Shown here one piece after another: positions 5,436 through 7,457 of a stretch of DNA of 7,457 nucleotides (positions within the stretch are counted from its first letter, which is position 1; every line of letters starts with the position of its first letter). Location of the stretch: assembly GCA_014379885.1 (NCBI GenBank), contig JACMKW010000488.1:1-7457 (forward strand), in the 5' to 3' direction. The translations under genes were made by a program, and so were the position numbers. This DNA is from Rhizobacter sp. Lineage in GTDB: Bacteria; Pseudomonadota; Gammaproteobacteria; Burkholderiales; Burkholderiaceae. The notes under the pieces are model-generated. The model was not told the origin of the DNA, ran no database searches, and saw only the letters and a list, made by a program, of their open reading frames with translations.

Positions 5436-7457
5436 CGTGCGGCCCCGCCCAGGGAGCCGGGTGCCAACTGCCGCAGCGCGGCAACGATGGTGTGCAGCCG
5501 TTCGCGCTGGGCCACCGTCAGGCCGCTTTGGCGCAGGGCCGAAGCGAACCACTGGATTCGTTGGGCCAACGGGTCTTGTGTCTGCGGCGAGCGGCCTTCG
5601 AGCGTGTCTTTCAAGGCGCGCAGTTTCAGGGCGCGCCGGGCGGCTTGTGATTCGGCAGACGTCGCCACGTCGAGCGCGGCTTCCAGTTGCAGCAGCAACT
5701 CGTCGTACGCCTGCGCTGCCAACGGGCCCGGCGCGGGTGCCTGTGACCAGCGTTGCAGCAGCGGTTTCTCCCACGCCGGCGGCAAGGGGCTCTGCGCGGC
5801 CCAGCGGCTGGCCAGGTCGGCTTCGTCGGACGCAGCCGATTGCGGTTCGCGCTCTTCACACAAGGCCAGTCTGGCGCTCAAGCTGTCGCACTGCGCCTGC
5901 CAACGCTTCTGCCCGCTCTCGGCGACCGCCTGCGCCACGGCGGCGCGGGCATCGTGAAAGCGTGCGTCGATTGCATTGACCGCCGCGCGCGGCACTTCAA
6001 CCGGCTGGCGCCAGGCACGGTCGGCCTCGCTCAGCGCACGCTGCATCTCGGCCACCGGGGCCGTGGCCAGGTCGATGGCTGACAGGCTTGCGATCAGCGC
6101 CTCGCGCGCCGCCAGGTTGGCGGCCAGCTCGGCATCACGTGCGCTGAATGCGGCTTCGCGCTGTGCAAACACCGCATCGGTGGCAGCCCTGAAACGCTTC
6201 CACAGCGCGCCTTCGACCGCACGGGCCAGCGGCAGCGTGCGCGCGTGCTGCTGCCATTGGGCCTGCAGCTCGCGCACCCGTTGAGGGGCATCGCGCGTGG
6301 CCGGGTTGCGGGCGATCTCTTGCACCAGCGCTTCGGCGCGCGCGACCAGGCGGCTGCGTTCAGCTTCGGCTTCGCGGCGAGCCGCTTCCACCGGTGCTTC
6401 GATGCGATCGACGCTGTTGCGCAAACGCTCCTGCAGCGCCTTGCGCGCCGCGGACGGCACGGTGTGCTCCAGCGGCCCGAGCTGGCGCCATTCGAGCTGG
6501 AAGTGGTTCAGCGCACGCAACTGCTCTTTCCAGTGCGCGGCCAAGTCGTTGGCATCAGCCGGGGGCTCGCCCGGCAGCGCATCGAGCGTGGCAAGCAAGG
6601 CCTCGCGGGCCAGCAGGTTCTCTTGCCGCGCGGCCTTCAGCTGGGTCTGTTGCGCTGACACGGGCAGGTAGGCGATTTGCAGCGCCGCGTCGAAACGGTG
6701 CCAGAGCGACTGGTTGGCGGCCGCGCCCAGGCGGTCAATCTCCTTCCAGCGCGCACGCATGGACTGGATGCTGTCGGCATGGGCTTTGAGCTTCAGCTTG
6801 GGCATGTTGGCGCTGGCAGGGCCGGTCGCGGCGACCGTGAAGCGCGCCAGCGCTTCGGCCTCGGCCACCAAGGCGTCGAGCGCCTGGGTGCCACCCCACT
6901 TTTGCCAGTCCTTGAGGCGTGAACGTTCGGCGTGCAAGGCTTGCAGTCGGGCACGCAGGCTGTCGCTCAAGCGCACGCCATGCAGGGCATCGAGCGCCTC
7001 GTCGGCGGCTTGCAGGTGCTGCTGCATGTCGGCCAGCTGGCCTTCAGCAAGCGCGGCTTCGGCCTGGCTCAGCAGGCCGTCGAGCTGGGCCCGTTGTTCG
7101 GGGTTCAGGGTCTTGGCCACGGCCGGCGGCGGTGCCTCAACGGGTTGAGCCTCAGGCTCTGGTTCAGGACGGGGCAGTTCTGCGGCGGCCAACGCCGTGA
7201 GGCGGGCTTCTTCGTCCACTTGCGCTTGCTGAGCCTCGGCAATCAGGCGTTGCTGCTCCAGCAGCTCTTGCTTGCGCTGCTGCTCAGCTTCGCCTTGCTC
7301 GCGCACCAGGCTGTTGAGCCGCTCGCGCAGCTCGGTGAAGGTGGCGAGCTGCGTGGGTTCCAACAGGCTCGCGTCGAGCGCCTGCCAGTCGTGGTCAATC
7401 GCGACCAGGCGGTTGGCCGGCAACGGCACTTCATCGGCCAGCGCCGTGGCGGCCGCG
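5432..7457 (-). CDS. DUF349 repeat protein, N terminus beyond the window
   Basis: This is a large, probably cytosolic, all-helical protein of unknown biochemical role. The frame is open to the right edge; the GTG at 7429 is in frame, but the codons before it (reading ALADEVPLPANRL) look like ordinary coding sequence, so the true start is outside. Numbered from that GTG, 665 residues are present: a helical Gln/Glu-rich stretch (35-80, likely coiled coil), a Pro/Glu linker (86-105, PRPEPEPEAQPVEAPPP), a helical segment ending in LKDWQKWGG (172-180), then four degenerate DUF349 units at about 215-275, 297-360, 383-445 and 460-520. Units 1 and 3 keep the family core best (RARWKEIDRLG...LWHRF and LQAQWQQ...LWKRF); units 2 and 4 are worn (LEWRQLGP; ADRAWRQP). 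A divergent helical tail follows. Ala and Arg are very frequent. It overlaps the 101-aa gene by ATGA. The DUF349 assignment rests on these W-x-x-hydrophobic and LW-x-RF patterns. Confidence 0.88.
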   Translation of the reverse strand, partial: AAATALADEVPLPANRLVAIDHDWQALDASLLEPTQLATFTELRERLNSLVREQGEAEQQRKQELLEQQRLIAEAQQAQVDEEARLTALAAAELPRPEPEPEAQPVEAPPPAVAKTLNPEQRAQLDGLLSQAEAALAEGQLADMQQHLQAADEALDALHGVRLSDSLRARLQALHAERSRLKDWQKWGGTQALDALVAEAEALARFTVAATGPASANMPKLKLKAHADSIQSMRARWKEIDRLGAAANQSLWHRFDAALQIAYLPVSAQQTQLKAARQENLLAREALLATLDALPGEPPADANDLAAHWKEQLRALNHFQLEWRQLGPLEHTVPSAARKALQERLRNSVDRIEAPVEAARREAEAERSRLVARAEALVQEIARNPATRDAPQRVRELQAQWQQHARTLPLARAVEGALWKRFRAATDAVFAQREAAFSARDAELAANLAAREALIASLSAIDLATAPVAEMQRALSEADRAWRQPVEVPRAAVNAIDARFHDARAAVAQAVAESGQKRWQAQCDSLSARLALCEEREPQSAASDEADLASRWAAQSPLPPAWEKPLLQRWSQAPAPGPLAAQAYDELLLQLEAALDVATSAESQAARRALKLRALKDTLEGRSPQTQDPLAQRIQWFASALRQSGLTVAQRERLHTIVAALRQLAPGSLGGAAR

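Noticed and set aside
4848..5957. 369-codon plus-strand open frame across three minus-strand features
   Set aside because: It crosses the hydrolase start, the spacer, the 101-aa gene and the end of the DUF349 gene. Its product is Ala/Ser/Arg-rich and resembles nothing.

Overview
The window is GC-rich, densely coding and strongly biased to G/C at third codon positions. Together with an AcrB-type RND pump paired with a NodT-type outer-membrane lipoprotein, and with a long Ala/Arg-rich DUF349 repeat protein, this points to a Betaproteobacterium, most likely in Burkholderiales. That placement is inferred from codon style and protein flavour, not from a marker gene. No RNA gene, insertion sequence, CRISPR array or phage gene was seen. 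The DNA looks like ordinary chromosome.

Layout. Positions 1-2985 (+) hold the end of a tripartite efflux operon: the C-terminal half of an AcrB/MexB-like RND transporter, then an 8-bp overlap, then a complete outer-membrane channel lipoprotein of the OprM/NodT family. The periplasmic adaptor and the first half of the pump should lie to the left. Positions 3028-7457 (-) hold four genes all pointing back towards the efflux operon. In transcription order they are: a DUF349 repeat protein that runs off the right edge; a 101-aa protein of unknown function, coupled to it by an ATGA overlap; a 112-bp gap; a Cys-rich alpha/beta-hydrolase lipoprotein; and, 40 bp further, an arginase/agmatinase-superfamily enzyme. 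The two blocks converge at 2986-3027, where I see no classical terminator with a T-tract.

How the genes work together. The pump and channel would form one envelope-spanning drug/solvent efflux machine with the missing adaptor. The DUF349 and 101-aa genes form a likely translationally coupled pair of unknown function. The hydrolase lipoprotein and the arginase-like enzyme are probably co-transcribed, but their predicted compartments differ (envelope versus cytosol) and no shared pathway can be read from the sequence.

Most notable points: the arginase-like protein has Cys where the first metal-binding His of the family (GGDH) normally sits; the DUF349 protein carries four degenerate repeats and is coupled to an unrecognised small protein; and the hydrolase has an atypical lipobox and eight Cys from its lipid-attachment site onward. 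I found no convincing new multi-gene system.
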